DNA from: a candidate division NPL-UPA2 bacterium
Lineage (GTDB): Bacteria; Bacillota; UBA994
Assembly: GCA_018725205.1 (NCBI GenBank)
Contig: QLUB01000023.1
Span: 1-17,540, forward strand
Direction: 5' to 3'
DNA length: 17,540 nt
Shown here: piece after piece, positions 8,246-15,502 of the stretch
Position numbering within the stretch: position 1 is the first letter of the stretch
How the letters are laid out: every line of letters begins with the position of its first letter
The notes under the pieces: generated by a model
Seen by the model: only the letters and a program-made list of their open reading frames with translations
Databases searched by the model: none
What the model was told of the DNA's origin: nothing
Made by a program: the position numbers and the translations under genes

Positions 8246-8430
8246 ATTCTCTGTCCTGACTGACCTGAGAGATTTCGCGGGCTAGAACAGTGCCCACTTG
8301 CCCCTTCGGTGCCACCTGTTGGCTTTCCAGAGTGCTGTCCGCATAGCGGTCCTTTTGCCTGAGAGTTTGGCCTGCAACTGGCGAGCTGCACGCGTGCTCC
8401 TTCGGCGCCCCACCGGGGTCTCTTCCGCTA
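8246..8430 (-). ncRNA. Tandem glycine riboswitch
   Basis: Two glycine aptamers follow each other on the minus strand. Aptamer 1 (about 8345-8430) contains GGAAGAGACC, GGCGCCGAAGGAGCA and ACTCTCAGGCAAAAGGACCG. Aptamer 2 (about 8246-8344) contains GGACAGCACTCTGGAAAGCC, GGCACCGAAGGGGCAA and AATCTCTCAGGTCAGTCAGG, ending in GACAGAG. These are the conserved blocks of the gcvT-type motif. The element is followed by an intrinsic terminator and then the comFB-grd operon. Linking glycine sensing to glycine reductase makes biological sense. Exact ends are approximate. Confidence 0.93.
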
Positions 8431-8463
8431 GCTTCATTCAGCAGATATGAAGTTGTTGCGTTT

Positions 8464-8492
8464 AGCATAACATTCCTGTGAGGAGTATGCAA
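8464..8492 (-). promoter_or_regulatory. SigA-type promoter of the grd operon
   Basis: On the minus strand, a -35 TTGCAT (8487-8492) and a -10 TATGCT (8464-8469) are separated by exactly 17 nt. A TGT immediately before the -10 resembles an extended -10. Transcription should start near 8457, about 25 nt before the first glycine aptamer. It lies just after the selD stop codon. The call is by inspection only. Confidence 0.65.
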
Positions 8493-8511
8493 GTGGTTGC
8501 CGTCTGGGGTC

Positions 8512-9546
8512 CTACTGCTTCACCAACACGCGCCCAGCGTTGCCTGCGCGGCAGAAGCCCACCTGGGCAGCCCTGACACCTGACTGCTTGAGCGCTAGCA
8601 AGGCTAAGCCTGCCTCAGCTGACGGCAAAGCGAACAACAGCCCCCCGCTCGTTTGTGGGTCGTAACAGGCATCGACTAAAGCTTCGGGCACCGCAGGGTC
8701 GATAGACACTGAGTTGCCGAAGTGCTCGGCATTGCGGTAGGCACCCGCAGGTATCAGGCCCATCGCGGCGTATTTTAGCGTACCTTCAAGGAGTAAGAGT
8801 TCGCTGGCCGACAGCACAATCTCTACTTGGCTGGCACGCGCCACCTCGACCGCGTGCCCTAGCAGCCCAAAGCCGGTGATGTCAGTGCCGCCATGCACCT
8901 CGTAGGCAGCGAAGACTTTTGCTGCTGTCTTGTTTAGTTCGGCCATAATGTTAAGGGCGGCCTGCATGTGAGCTTCATCTACCAGACCGGCTTTATAAGC
9001 TGTCGATATGATGCCTGTGCCAAGCGGCTTGGTCAGGATAATGCTATCCCTAGGCTTGGCACCGCTGTTCTTAATAATCTTGTTAGGGTCCACCACGCCG
9101 GTGACTGACAGTCCATACTTGAAGTCGGCGTTTTCGACGGTGTGACCGCCTAGCAGCGCAACACCCGCTTCGGCTATTTTGTCTGCGCCCCCGCGCAGCA
9201 CTTCGCCCATCACCGACAGTGGCACGCAAGGCGCATAACACGCTATATTCAGCGCCGTAAGCGGCTGTGCCCCCATGGCATAGATGTCACTCAAGGAATT
9301 GGCAGCGGCGATTTGACCGAACATATATGGGTCATCGGTCAGGGGAGAAAAGAAATCAAGGGTCTGGACTAAAGCTAAGTCATCGCGCAACAGATAGACG
9401 CCGGCGTCGTCGCTGGTCTCTAGACCCACAAGCACGCGCGGGTCCACATGTTTCGGCAGGTTCACCAAGAGACTGCTTAGGGCACCCGGCCCCAATTTGC
9501 TGGCTCAGCCACCGCCCGGCGACAGAGAAGTTAGTCTAACGACCAC
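8512..9546 (-). CDS. selD: Selenide, water dikinase SelD (selenoprotein form)
   Basis: SelD makes selenophosphate, the selenium donor for Sec-tRNA synthesis, from selenide and ATP. The frame must start upstream of the first apparent open frame: GTG at 9546 follows GGAAGGGAGG by 8 nt. It reads M-VVRLTSLSPGGG-U-ASKLGPGAL, with the TGA at 9505-9507 as codon 14. The site corresponds to the catalytic Cys17/Lys20 pair of E. coli SelD, here Sec14 and Lys17. The protein is 344 residues, the normal length. Downstream motifs include SDIYAMGAQPLTALNI, GGHTVENADFKYGL and GFGLLGHA, all typical of the AIR-synthase-like fold. The 5' end overlaps the LysR gene by 16 nt, which suggests coupling. A 5-bp hairpin after the UGA is listed separately. 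Confidence 0.96.
9479..9493 (-). promoter_or_regulatory. Putative bacterial SECIS hairpin of selD
   Basis: GGGGC and GCCCU pair (five pairs including one G-U) around the loop CGGGU. The GGU of the loop is at nucleotides 19-21 after the UGA, the same register as in grdB here and in E. coli fdhF. The stem is short. It is read from the sequence, and its role is inferred from placement. Confidence 0.55.
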
Positions 9547-10463
9547 AGCGCTCGCCTCCCTTCCACTGCTTGGCGCGCTTCAGGTGAGCGCAACAGAGCG
9601 GCAGTTTCGGCTACGGCTCGACTTAAGTAACGCTGGTTGGTCACTAAGTAAAACGGTCGGAGCATTGTCACTCCTGCAAGTCGTCGCGCGACGACCGCGT
9701 TCTGCCTGAGCGATTTCTCCGCCGCGAAGACTGAGACCAGGGCAACCCCAAGCCCCGCTTCCACGGCGTTTACCGCTGCGACCGCCGAACCTACCTCCAC
9801 TACCACTAAGAGCTTGCTTGGGATTATACCTGAAGCTGTTAATTCCCGCTCATACACCATACGACTGCCGGAGCCGGCGACCCTCCCAACAAACGGTTCG
9901 CGGTAAAGAGCTTCGCCCGGCACTGCCTTATGTGCAGTGAGCGGATTACTGGGGTGCATCAGGAGCACTATTTCGTCGATAAAAATAGGCTCCGCGCGGA
10001 GAGTCGGGTTTTTGGGCTGGGCACCCACCAAAGCAAGGTCAAGCTCACGTTGCTCCAGCCTTTCGATAATATTCGTCGTGCTGTCAACTACCAAGCGCGG
10101 GCGAACGCGCGGGAACCGTTTGGTCAGCAGGCTAAGCAATAAGGGACATAGCTGTTCACCGGGCACAGTGCTAGCACCTAGGAGCACCGGACCGGCAATT
10201 TCGGTAGACATCTCGTCGATCTGCCGGCGCGTCGCGTCAAGTGACTCAATCAGGAGCGTGATGTTGACAGCGGCCTCTTCCCCCGCCCGCGTTAGCACTA
10301 AGGTGCGGCCGTGCCTTTCAATCAGCTTGGCGCCAAAGTAGTCTTCTAGAGCCTGAATCTGCATACTTACCGCCGGTTGCGTCAACCCTAGCTGCCGTGC
10401 AGCCGCAGAAAAAGTCCCTGCTTCAATTACACATAGAAAGGTGCGGAAGTAGTTAACGTTCAT
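9531..10463 (-). CDS. LysR-family regulator linked to selenium metabolism
   Basis: This is a 310-residue LysR-type DNA-binding regulator. Residues 1-60 form the winged helix-turn-helix (GTFSAAARQLGLTQPAVSMQ) and the remainder is the effector-binding domain. It belongs, by sequence style and by its place between tRNA-Sec and selD, to the LysR group repeatedly found beside Sec genes; that assignment is inferred. ATG at 10463 follows an AGGGGGG site. The gene begins after the terminator behind tRNA-Sec and runs 16 nt into selD, so it is probably co-transcribed with selD. A short palindrome, CCTGCcGCAGG, lies about 50 nt upstream (10514-10524) and could be an operator, but no clear promoter is seen. 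The effector is unknown. Confidence 0.88.
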   Translation of the reverse strand: MNVNYFRTFLCVIEAGTFSAAARQLGLTQPAVSMQIQALEDYFGAKLIERHGRTLVLTRAGEEAAVNITLLIESLDATRRQIDEMSTEIAGPVLLGASTVPGEQLCPLLLSLLTKRFPRVRPRLVVDSTTNIIERLEQRELDLALVGAQPKNPTLRAEPIFIDEIVLLMHPSNPLTAHKAVPGEALYREPFVGRVAGSGSRMVYERELTASGIIPSKLLVVVEVGSAVAAVNAVEAGLGVALVSVFAAEKSLRQNAVVARRLAGVTMLRPFYLVTNQRYLSRAVAETAALLRSPEARQAVEGRRALWSLD

Positions 10464-10525
10464 GTCGCGCCCCCCTCCCCTTGACTCTAGGTTTCTCTGT
10501 CGACACGCCCTTTCCTGCCGCAGGC

Positions 10526-10555
10526 AAAAAAAGCCCCGGGCCTGTTAGCCCGAGG
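10526..10555 (-). terminator. Intrinsic terminator after tRNA-Sec
   Basis: On the minus strand CCTCGGGC and GCCCGGGG pair over 8 bp (one G-U) around a 6-nt loop, TAACAG, followed by GC and seven T residues. It lies about 30 nt after the 3' CCA of tRNA-Sec and before the LysR gene. It should end the transcript carrying trxB, selA, selB and the tRNA. Confidence 0.88.
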
Positions 10556-10584
10556 TAGAGCAGGGGGATGACAGGATGCTTAGT

Positions 10585-10681
10585 TGGCGGGAGCATGTGG
10601 GAATCGAACCCACCGCGGCCTGTTCTAGAGACCGCTAACGGATTTGAAGTCCGGAAGGCACACCAGAACCTATCTACTCCC
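10585..10681 (-). tRNA. selC: tRNA-Sec (anticodon TCA)
   Basis: This 97-nt tRNA runs from GGGAGTAG to CTCCCGCCA. The anticodon arm is CGGAC-TTCAAAT-CCG with anticodon TCA, reading UGA. A long variable arm follows (TAGCGGTCTCTAGAACAGGCCGC). The T arm is GTGGG-TTCGATT-CCCAC and the 3' CCA is encoded with a G discriminator. The acceptor stem is long, as expected for bacterial tRNA-Sec; its eighth pair is G-A rather than a Watson-Crick pair. It begins 4 nt after the selB stop codon, so it is almost certainly cut from the selA-selB transcript. Confidence 0.96.
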
Positions 10682-10685
10682 GCTG

Positions 10686-12620
10686 TCAGTCTATCATGCT
10701 GGGATCGCGATTGTCAAAAGCCGCGTGGAGTTTGCGGGCCTCGCCTACACGGTACGTAATCCGTTGGTGGTCAAAGTACTCTAACAACGGGAGTGCGTAT
10801 TTGCGACTGCTGTCGATGTAGGTTCTAAAAGCAGCAAGGGAGAGCTCAGGCTCAGTACGGAAATGCTGTATCAGGAGTTCGAGGGCGCGGGTTACAGCTG
10901 AGGCGTGAAAATACATGCCATCGGCCACCTTAACTATTTCCTGAGTCTCAACTAGGGCCTCCAGTAGCTCCTTAGTGTCCTCGGGCGACAGGCGCGTTTC
11001 CGTTCGTAGCTCATCGACTGCAGGGGGGCTAAAGCGCTTCTCCAAGCACAGCCTGATTGCCGTGTCACGCGCGCGGCTCCATTTGCCGGCAAACTCCACG
11101 CGAAAGTCACGTAGCGCAGCTGTCTTCGCCGTCAGACTGAGGGACTCAGCCTGCAGCTCTAGGAGAACGGCGGCAAAGACCCGACTGCTGGCGGCACCAA
11201 AAACCCTGCTCCTAAGCTCCTCCCGCGGCATGCCTGAGCGCAGTGGGAAGCGGTGATGGTACTCGCTCACTACAGCAATTATTTTATCCAGCAGGGCCTT
11301 AAGTCGAGTGCGATGAAACAGGTACTCCTCCTCGTCGGCGTACACGCTTACCACGTGGTCGCCCGCTAGGAGCTGCTCGAGCGCCTCCTCACGGTCTTGC
11401 TTCGTGCTGACGCGGAGAACTTGCTCGCGCGTATAGAGGTGTTCGCCCTGTTCCATCAGGTACTGGCTGATAATCTCCTCCGTACTGCCACTTTCCAGCA
11501 CCGCTAACTCTACTAAGCCTCGTTCGCGAAAGCGCTTGCGCTTCTTGGGTAGAGGGTCAAGCACCGTGCCTCCGCCTAGAGTCACCAATGGCGAATAAGA
11601 ACGCAACACGAATCTGTCGCCCGCTAAGACTCCCACAGGCGCCTCTAGGCGTAGCTGCGCATATGCGCTTTCGCCAGGCAGAAGCTCGTCGCGGTCAAGC
11701 AACACGGCGCGACAGATGACCTCAGCGGTCCCTATATAGAGGCGCACGCGCGCTCGATTAGCCATCAGCTTATCTACATCAGGCAGCAAAGATAAGCGGA
11801 CATCAAGCATCATGCTGGGGGACAGATGCCCTTTCGCAGCCAACACATCTCCCCGCCTGATGGCCTCGACGCTGACGGCGGCGAGGTTTAGGGCCACGCG
11901 TTGTCCGGCCTGCGCTGTTCCCACTTGCACCCCATGCACGCCTACACCGCGTACGCGGAGCGGTTGCTCCTCCGGGTAGAGCAGAACTTGATCGCCGGCC
12001 CGCACATAACCGGAAAGCAATGTCCCGGTTACTACTGTGCCAAACCCCTGTAAAGTAAACACTCGGTCAATGGGGAGCCGAAACGGCAGGTGCGCATCGC
12101 GCTCTGACAAATCCTCACACACGCGGTCAATGGCGGCAGTGAGCTCCTGTAGTCCTTGGCCCGTGTGGGCTGACACGGCGATCATTGGCGCATCGGCCAT
12201 GACGCTTCCCCGCACCTTCTCCTCAATGTCGAGCACTACTAAATCTAGCCAGTCGGGCTCCACGAGGTCGGCTTTGGTGATAACCACGATGCCGCGTTTC
12301 ACTTGCAGCAGAGACAGAATATGTAAGTGCTCTACGGTCTGCGGCATAACCCCTTCGTCGGCAGCCACTGCCAGGAGCACCAAATCCATGCCGCCTACGC
12401 CAGCCAGCATGTTCTTAATAAAGCGCTCGTGACCGGGTACATCTACAATCCCCGCCCGCCGTCCGCTCGGCAGGTCAAAGTAGGCGAACCCTAGGTCAAT
12501 GGTAATGCCGCGCTCTTTTTCTTCTTTCAGGCGGTCACAGTCAATGCCTGTCAAGGCCTTAATCAGTGTTGTCTTGCCGTGGTCGATGTGCCCTGCCGTC
12601 CCCACGATTAGGTGCTTCAT
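10686..12620 (-). CDS. selB: Selenocysteine-specific elongation factor SelB
   Basis: SelB is the GTPase that carries Sec-tRNA to the ribosome at UGA codons by binding a SECIS hairpin in the mRNA. The 644 residues start with the GTP-binding P-loop GTAGHIDHGKT (7-17), followed by the switch-region segment ERGITIDLGF, DVPGH (60-64) and TKAD (115-118). EF-Tu-like beta-barrel domains II-III follow (DRVFTLQGFGTVVTGTLLSG), then a C-terminal set of winged-helix domains that bind SECIS RNA; these last are inferred from length and position. The length is normal for the family. The ATG overlaps the selA stop by 4 nt (ATGA). The tRNA-Sec gene follows directly. Confidence 0.97.
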   Translation of the reverse strand: MKHLIVGTAGHIDHGKTTLIKALTGIDCDRLKEEKERGITIDLGFAYFDLPSGRRAGIVDVPGHERFIKNMLAGVGGMDLVLLAVAADEGVMPQTVEHLHILSLLQVKRGIVVITKADLVEPDWLDLVVLDIEEKVRGSVMADAPMIAVSAHTGQGLQELTAAIDRVCEDLSERDAHLPFRLPIDRVFTLQGFGTVVTGTLLSGYVRAGDQVLLYPEEQPLRVRGVGVHGVQVGTAQAGQRVALNLAAVSVEAIRRGDVLAAKGHLSPSMMLDVRLSLLPDVDKLMANRARVRLYIGTAEVICRAVLLDRDELLPGESAYAQLRLEAPVGVLAGDRFVLRSYSPLVTLGGGTVLDPLPKKRKRFRERGLVELAVLESGSTEEIISQYLMEQGEHLYTREQVLRVSTKQDREEALEQLLAGDHVVSVYADEEEYLFHRTRLKALLDKIIAVVSEYHHRFPLRSGMPREELRSRVFGAASSRVFAAVLLELQAESLSLTAKTAALRDFRVEFAGKWSRARDTAIRLCLEKRFSPPAVDELRTETRLSPEDTKELLEALVETQEIVKVADGMYFHASAVTRALELLIQHFRTEPELSLAAFRTYIDSSRKYALPLLEYFDHQRITYRVGEARKLHAAFDNRDPSMID

Positions 12621-13999
12621 ATGTTCCCCGCGATTGCTGTTAGGGCTGCGGTTATGTCACCGGCATCACCCGGCAGCAAAGTACGCATATCAATCCACAC
12701 TTCATCTTGCACCAAGCGGGCAATGACTGGCACCGGGGCCTTCCGCAGGGCTTCTTCAAGCTGCACCGAGCTGAATCCATCTGAACTGATAGCGACTGCC
12801 ACGCTCGGGATCTCCTGTTCCGGCATTGCGCCGCCACCCATCTGCCCTGAAGCAGAAACTACCGTCGCCCGGAGCGCATCTATGTTGTTTATGGCGACCG
12901 CTAGGGACTCCGCCTCCGATTGCAGCTCGGCGCAAGTGCGCCTAAACATGCGCAGCAAAGGCACTTCCCCTGCTGTTTCGCTACAGTGATAGAGGCGAAG
13001 GGTAGCCTCCAAGGCGGCAAGCGTCAGCTTGTCAATGCGCAAAGCCCGCGCTAGTGGATGCCGTTTGATGACGTCTATATGTTGGCGCTTCCCCACAATT
13101 ATTCCCGCCTGCGGGCCGCCCATGAGCTTGTCTCCGCTAAAAGTGACCACGTCTAAGCTTTGCTCTACGGCCTCTCTGACCGTAGGCTCGCCAAAATCGG
13201 GCACTAACACGCCGCTACCGAGGTCACAAATAGCTAGGAGTCCACGTGACTGCGCGAGTTTCACCAGTGCCGCAGTCTCGACTGCGGCGGTAAAGCCAAT
13301 AATACGATAATTACTGGTGTGCACCTTCAGCAATGCCGCAGTCTCAGATGTAATTGCCCGCTCATAGTCCCCAAGGTGCGTCTTGTTGGTCGACCCCACC
13401 TCTTTCAGGCGCGCGCCGCCCTGTTCAATAATCTCGGGAATCCTAAAGGACCCGCCAACTTCTACTAGTTCCCCACGCGAGACTATGACTTCTCGTCCCT
13501 TAGTCAATGCCGCCAGCACTAAGAGCACGGCACCGGCGTTATTGTTGACGACGAAAGCGTCTTCTGCACCAGTCAGCTGCGTAAGCCAGTCACGCACATG
13601 ATCTTGGCGAGAGCCGCGCTCTTTGCGCTCTAAGTTATACTCAAGCGTCGAAAAGCCACGCGCGGCATCCTCTATGGCCTGTATAGCGGAAGGGGCTAAC
13701 GGCGCGCGTCCAAGGTTGGTGTGCAGTAAAACACCTGTGCCGTTAACTACCCGCCGCAAGTTCTGCTTTGTCCTGTGCTCGAGCCTAAGCTGCAGGGAGT
13801 CCGTCAAACCCTCGAGGGCGCGACGGATGTCCCCCGCTTGCATCTGCCCCGCTGCAATCCGAAGACGCAGCTGATGCAGTTCCTCGCGCAGGGCCCGGTG
13901 TACTGCACTACGCCCAAAGCTTGCAGTTAACACGGCTGCAGCCGGAGTGCGTAGCACCTCGTCCACTTGCGGCAGTAAACGATAGAGCTCATCACCCAT
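12617..13999 (-). CDS. selA: L-seryl-tRNA(Sec) selenium transferase SelA
   Basis: SelA is the PLP enzyme that converts seryl-tRNA(Sec) to Sec-tRNA(Sec) using selenophosphate from SelD. The 460-residue length is typical. The PLP lysine is Lys291 in TFSGDKLMGGPQAG, the conserved family motif. Other family segments include VVNGTGVLLHTNLGRAPL (84-101) and VEVGGSFRIPEI with VGSTNKTHLGDY. The ATG lies inside the trxB 3' end (8-nt overlap), and the stop overlaps the selB start, so trxB-selA-selB is a single translationally coupled unit. Confidence 0.97.
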   Translation of the reverse strand: MGDELYRLLPQVDEVLRTPAAAVLTASFGRSAVHRALREELHQLRLRIAAGQMQAGDIRRALEGLTDSLQLRLEHRTKQNLRRVVNGTGVLLHTNLGRAPLAPSAIQAIEDAARGFSTLEYNLERKERGSRQDHVRDWLTQLTGAEDAFVVNNNAGAVLLVLAALTKGREVIVSRGELVEVGGSFRIPEIIEQGGARLKEVGSTNKTHLGDYERAITSETAALLKVHTSNYRIIGFTAAVETAALVKLAQSRGLLAICDLGSGVLVPDFGEPTVREAVEQSLDVVTFSGDKLMGGPQAGIIVGKRQHIDVIKRHPLARALRIDKLTLAALEATLRLYHCSETAGEVPLLRMFRRTCAELQSEAESLAVAINNIDALRATVVSASGQMGGGAMPEQEIPSVAVAISSDGFSSVQLEEALRKAPVPVIARLVQDEVWIDMRTLLPGDAGDITAALTAIAGNI

Positions 14000-14927
14000 G
14001 CTTTGTCACTCCGCTCAAGTACTTCTCCACACTGTCGGCCGCTAAGGCTCCGTCACCGACGGCTGTCGCTATCTGACGAAAGCGCTTAGGCCGCACGTCG
14101 CCGGCCACAAACACACCCGCTTCCCGCGTGGACAGGTCAAGTTCGCTAGCGAGTAAGTAGCCACTTTGGTCCATAGGCAAAATATCCCGCAGGAACCCGG
14201 TATTGGGGACCAGCCCGATATACACAAACACACCATCTGCAGCAATCGTTTGCGTGGCGTTCGACTTGATGTTGCGCACAGCAACGGCTGTTACCGCGCG
14301 CTCTCCGTAGATGGCTTCGACCACGGTGTCGTACATAATCTGGATTTTTGGATTCGCCAGCGCCCGCTCCACAATAATGGGCGTAGCGCGAAATCGGTCG
14401 CGGCGATGCACAATCGTCACCTGGGCGGCAAAACGAGTAAGAAACGAAGCCTCCTCCACGGCTGAGTCCGCGCCGCCTACAACCACAACGCGCTTGCCGG
14501 CATAGAGCGCACCGTCGCAGGTTGCACAGTACGACACGCCTGCGCCCACGAATTTTTCCTCACCGGTCACACCTAGTCTGCGCGGCGACGCGCCCGAGGC
14601 CACGATGACTGCTAGCGCTTCATAGGTTCCGCCTAAGCCGTGAATGACCTTGACCGGACCCGTTAGCTCGGCTCTTTCTATTTCATCGTACATGACCTCG
14701 GCACCAAATCGCTCGGCCTGCTCTAGCATGCGTAGCGAGAGATCAACCCCGTTCATCCCTTGGGGGAAGCCAGGGTAATTTTCTACATGCGCAGTAGTCG
14801 CCATTTGACCGCCCGGGGCTAGCCTTTCGAGCACAAGCGTCCGACATCTAGCCCGCGCAGTGTATAAAGCAGCTGTCAGACCGGCCGGTCCGCCGCCGAT
14901 AATGATCGTGTCGTAAACTTCAGGCAC
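13992..14927 (-). CDS. trxB: Thioredoxin reductase (single-domain form)
   Basis: This is a second thioredoxin reductase, of the normal bacterial length (311 residues) and without the C-terminal thioredoxin domain of the grd-operon copy. It has an FAD motif GGGPAGL near the N-terminus, the redox-active YCATCDG (Cys134 and Cys137 from the chosen start), a nucleotide motif GGADSAVEEA, and the C-terminal VAGDVRPKRFRQIATAVGDG. I chose GTG at 14927 because TTTGGAGGG lies 6 nt ahead; the longer frame from ATG 14951 has only a poorly placed site and adds 8 non-conserved residues. Its coupling to selA suggests a role in supplying reductant for selenium reduction, which is an inference. It may also serve general thioredoxin. 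Confidence 0.93.
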   Translation of the reverse strand: MPEVYDTIIIGGGPAGLTAALYTARARCRTLVLERLAPGGQMATTAHVENYPGFPQGMNGVDLSLRMLEQAERFGAEVMYDEIERAELTGPVKVIHGLGGTYEALAVIVASGASPRRLGVTGEEKFVGAGVSYCATCDGALYAGKRVVVVGGADSAVEEASFLTRFAAQVTIVHRRDRFRATPIIVERALANPKIQIMYDTVVEAIYGERAVTAVAVRNIKSNATQTIAADGVFVYIGLVPNTGFLRDILPMDQSGYLLASELDLSTREAGVFVAGDVRPKRFRQIATAVGDGALAADSVEKYLSGVTKHG

Positions 14928-15004
14928 AGATTTCCCTCCAAACGAAACCATATCCCACTAACAGTGAAGCGACCAAAACCTTTGCCTGTGCCTGTGAAGC
15001 AATA

Positions 15005-15226
15005 TTAAGAGTGACTCAGGCTTCTACCCTCGTAGCCTGCAGCGGCGATGGCTCCGCGCATAGCCTCGATTGACACCAGCCCCGGGTCGTAAGAGACCGT
15101 CACCTTCCGATGCGCCAAATCCACCGCCACAGCTCTTACACCAGGCAACGCCGATAACGTTCGACTCACGGCCGCTTTGCAGTGGCCTCAAGTCATCCCG
15201 GCTACGGTGAGAACTATTTCTTGCAT
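15005..15226 (-). CDS. CopZ-like HMA metallochaperone, putative selenoprotein
   Basis: This is a 73-residue heavy-metal-associated domain protein of the CopZ type, a cytoplasmic carrier of Cu(I). The frame starts at ATG 15226, 7 nt after AGGGAGG, and continues to TAA at 15005 with one in-frame TGA at 15188-15190 (codon 13). The motif reads AGMT-U-GHC-KAAV, so Sec replaces the first Cys of the invariant GMTCxxC metal-binding motif, leaving Cys16 as the second ligand. The rest fits the ferredoxin-like fold: LSALPGVRAVAVDLAHRKV, then VSYDP, and AAAGYEG at the end. It lies 12 nt after a csoR gene of the copper-sensing type and upstream of trxB-selA-selB. A weak 4-bp hairpin follows the UGA with a GU at nucleotides 19-20. 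A real stop at codon 13 is the alternative, but the conserved frame after it argues against this. Confidence 0.85.
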
Positions 15227-15238
15227 GGTCAAACCTCC

Positions 15239-15502
15239 CTATTTCATAAATCGTTCCAGAGCATCTAAGAACTCGTCAATCGCTGGCTCTGACTGACCGG
15301 ATTGCACGGCAGCCGTGAGGCAACCGCGCGCATGGGCGTCTAAGACTTGCATGCCGACCTGGGTTAGTGCCGCCCGACTGGCTGCTAACTGCGTGAGAAT
15401 GTCGATGCAGTAGCGGTCTTCCTCCACCATGCGCTGCAAGCCTCTTACCTGCCCCTCGATGCGGCGGAGGCGCCGCAAGACTTCGTCGCGGTTAGCTTTC
15501 AT
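15239..15502 (-). CDS. csoR: CsoR-type copper-sensing repressor
   Basis: CsoR is an all-helical repressor that leaves its operator on binding Cu(I). From ATG 15502 the protein has 87 residues and opens MKANRDEVLRRLRRIEGQVR, as the family does. The ligand set Cys32, His57 and Cys61 has the exact C-x24-H-x3-C spacing of copper-responsive CsoR, which separates it from nickel (RcnR) or formaldehyde (FrmR) sensors. An upstream TTG at 15532 is possible but adds unconserved residues. The gene overlaps the end of fur by 11 nt and is followed after 12 nt by the CopZ-like gene, the classical partner. No P-type copper ATPase is present in the window. Confidence 0.9.
   Translation of the reverse strand: MKANRDEVLRRLRRIEGQVRGLQRMVEEDRYCIDILTQLAASRAALTQVGMQVLDAHARGCLTAAVQSGQSEPAIDEFLDALERFMK

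Noticed and set aside
8187..8492. Extended 196-residue open frame reaching from the comFB-like gene to 8492
   Set aside because: Its N-terminal half is the translation of the tandem glycine riboswitch and terminator. The conserved ComFB sequence and ribosome binding site point to TTG 8186.
10514..10524. LysR operator CCTGCcGCAGG
   Set aside because: Five-base arms only, overlapping the end of a terminator T-run, with no promoter nearby; kept as a remark in the LysR entry, not as a feature.
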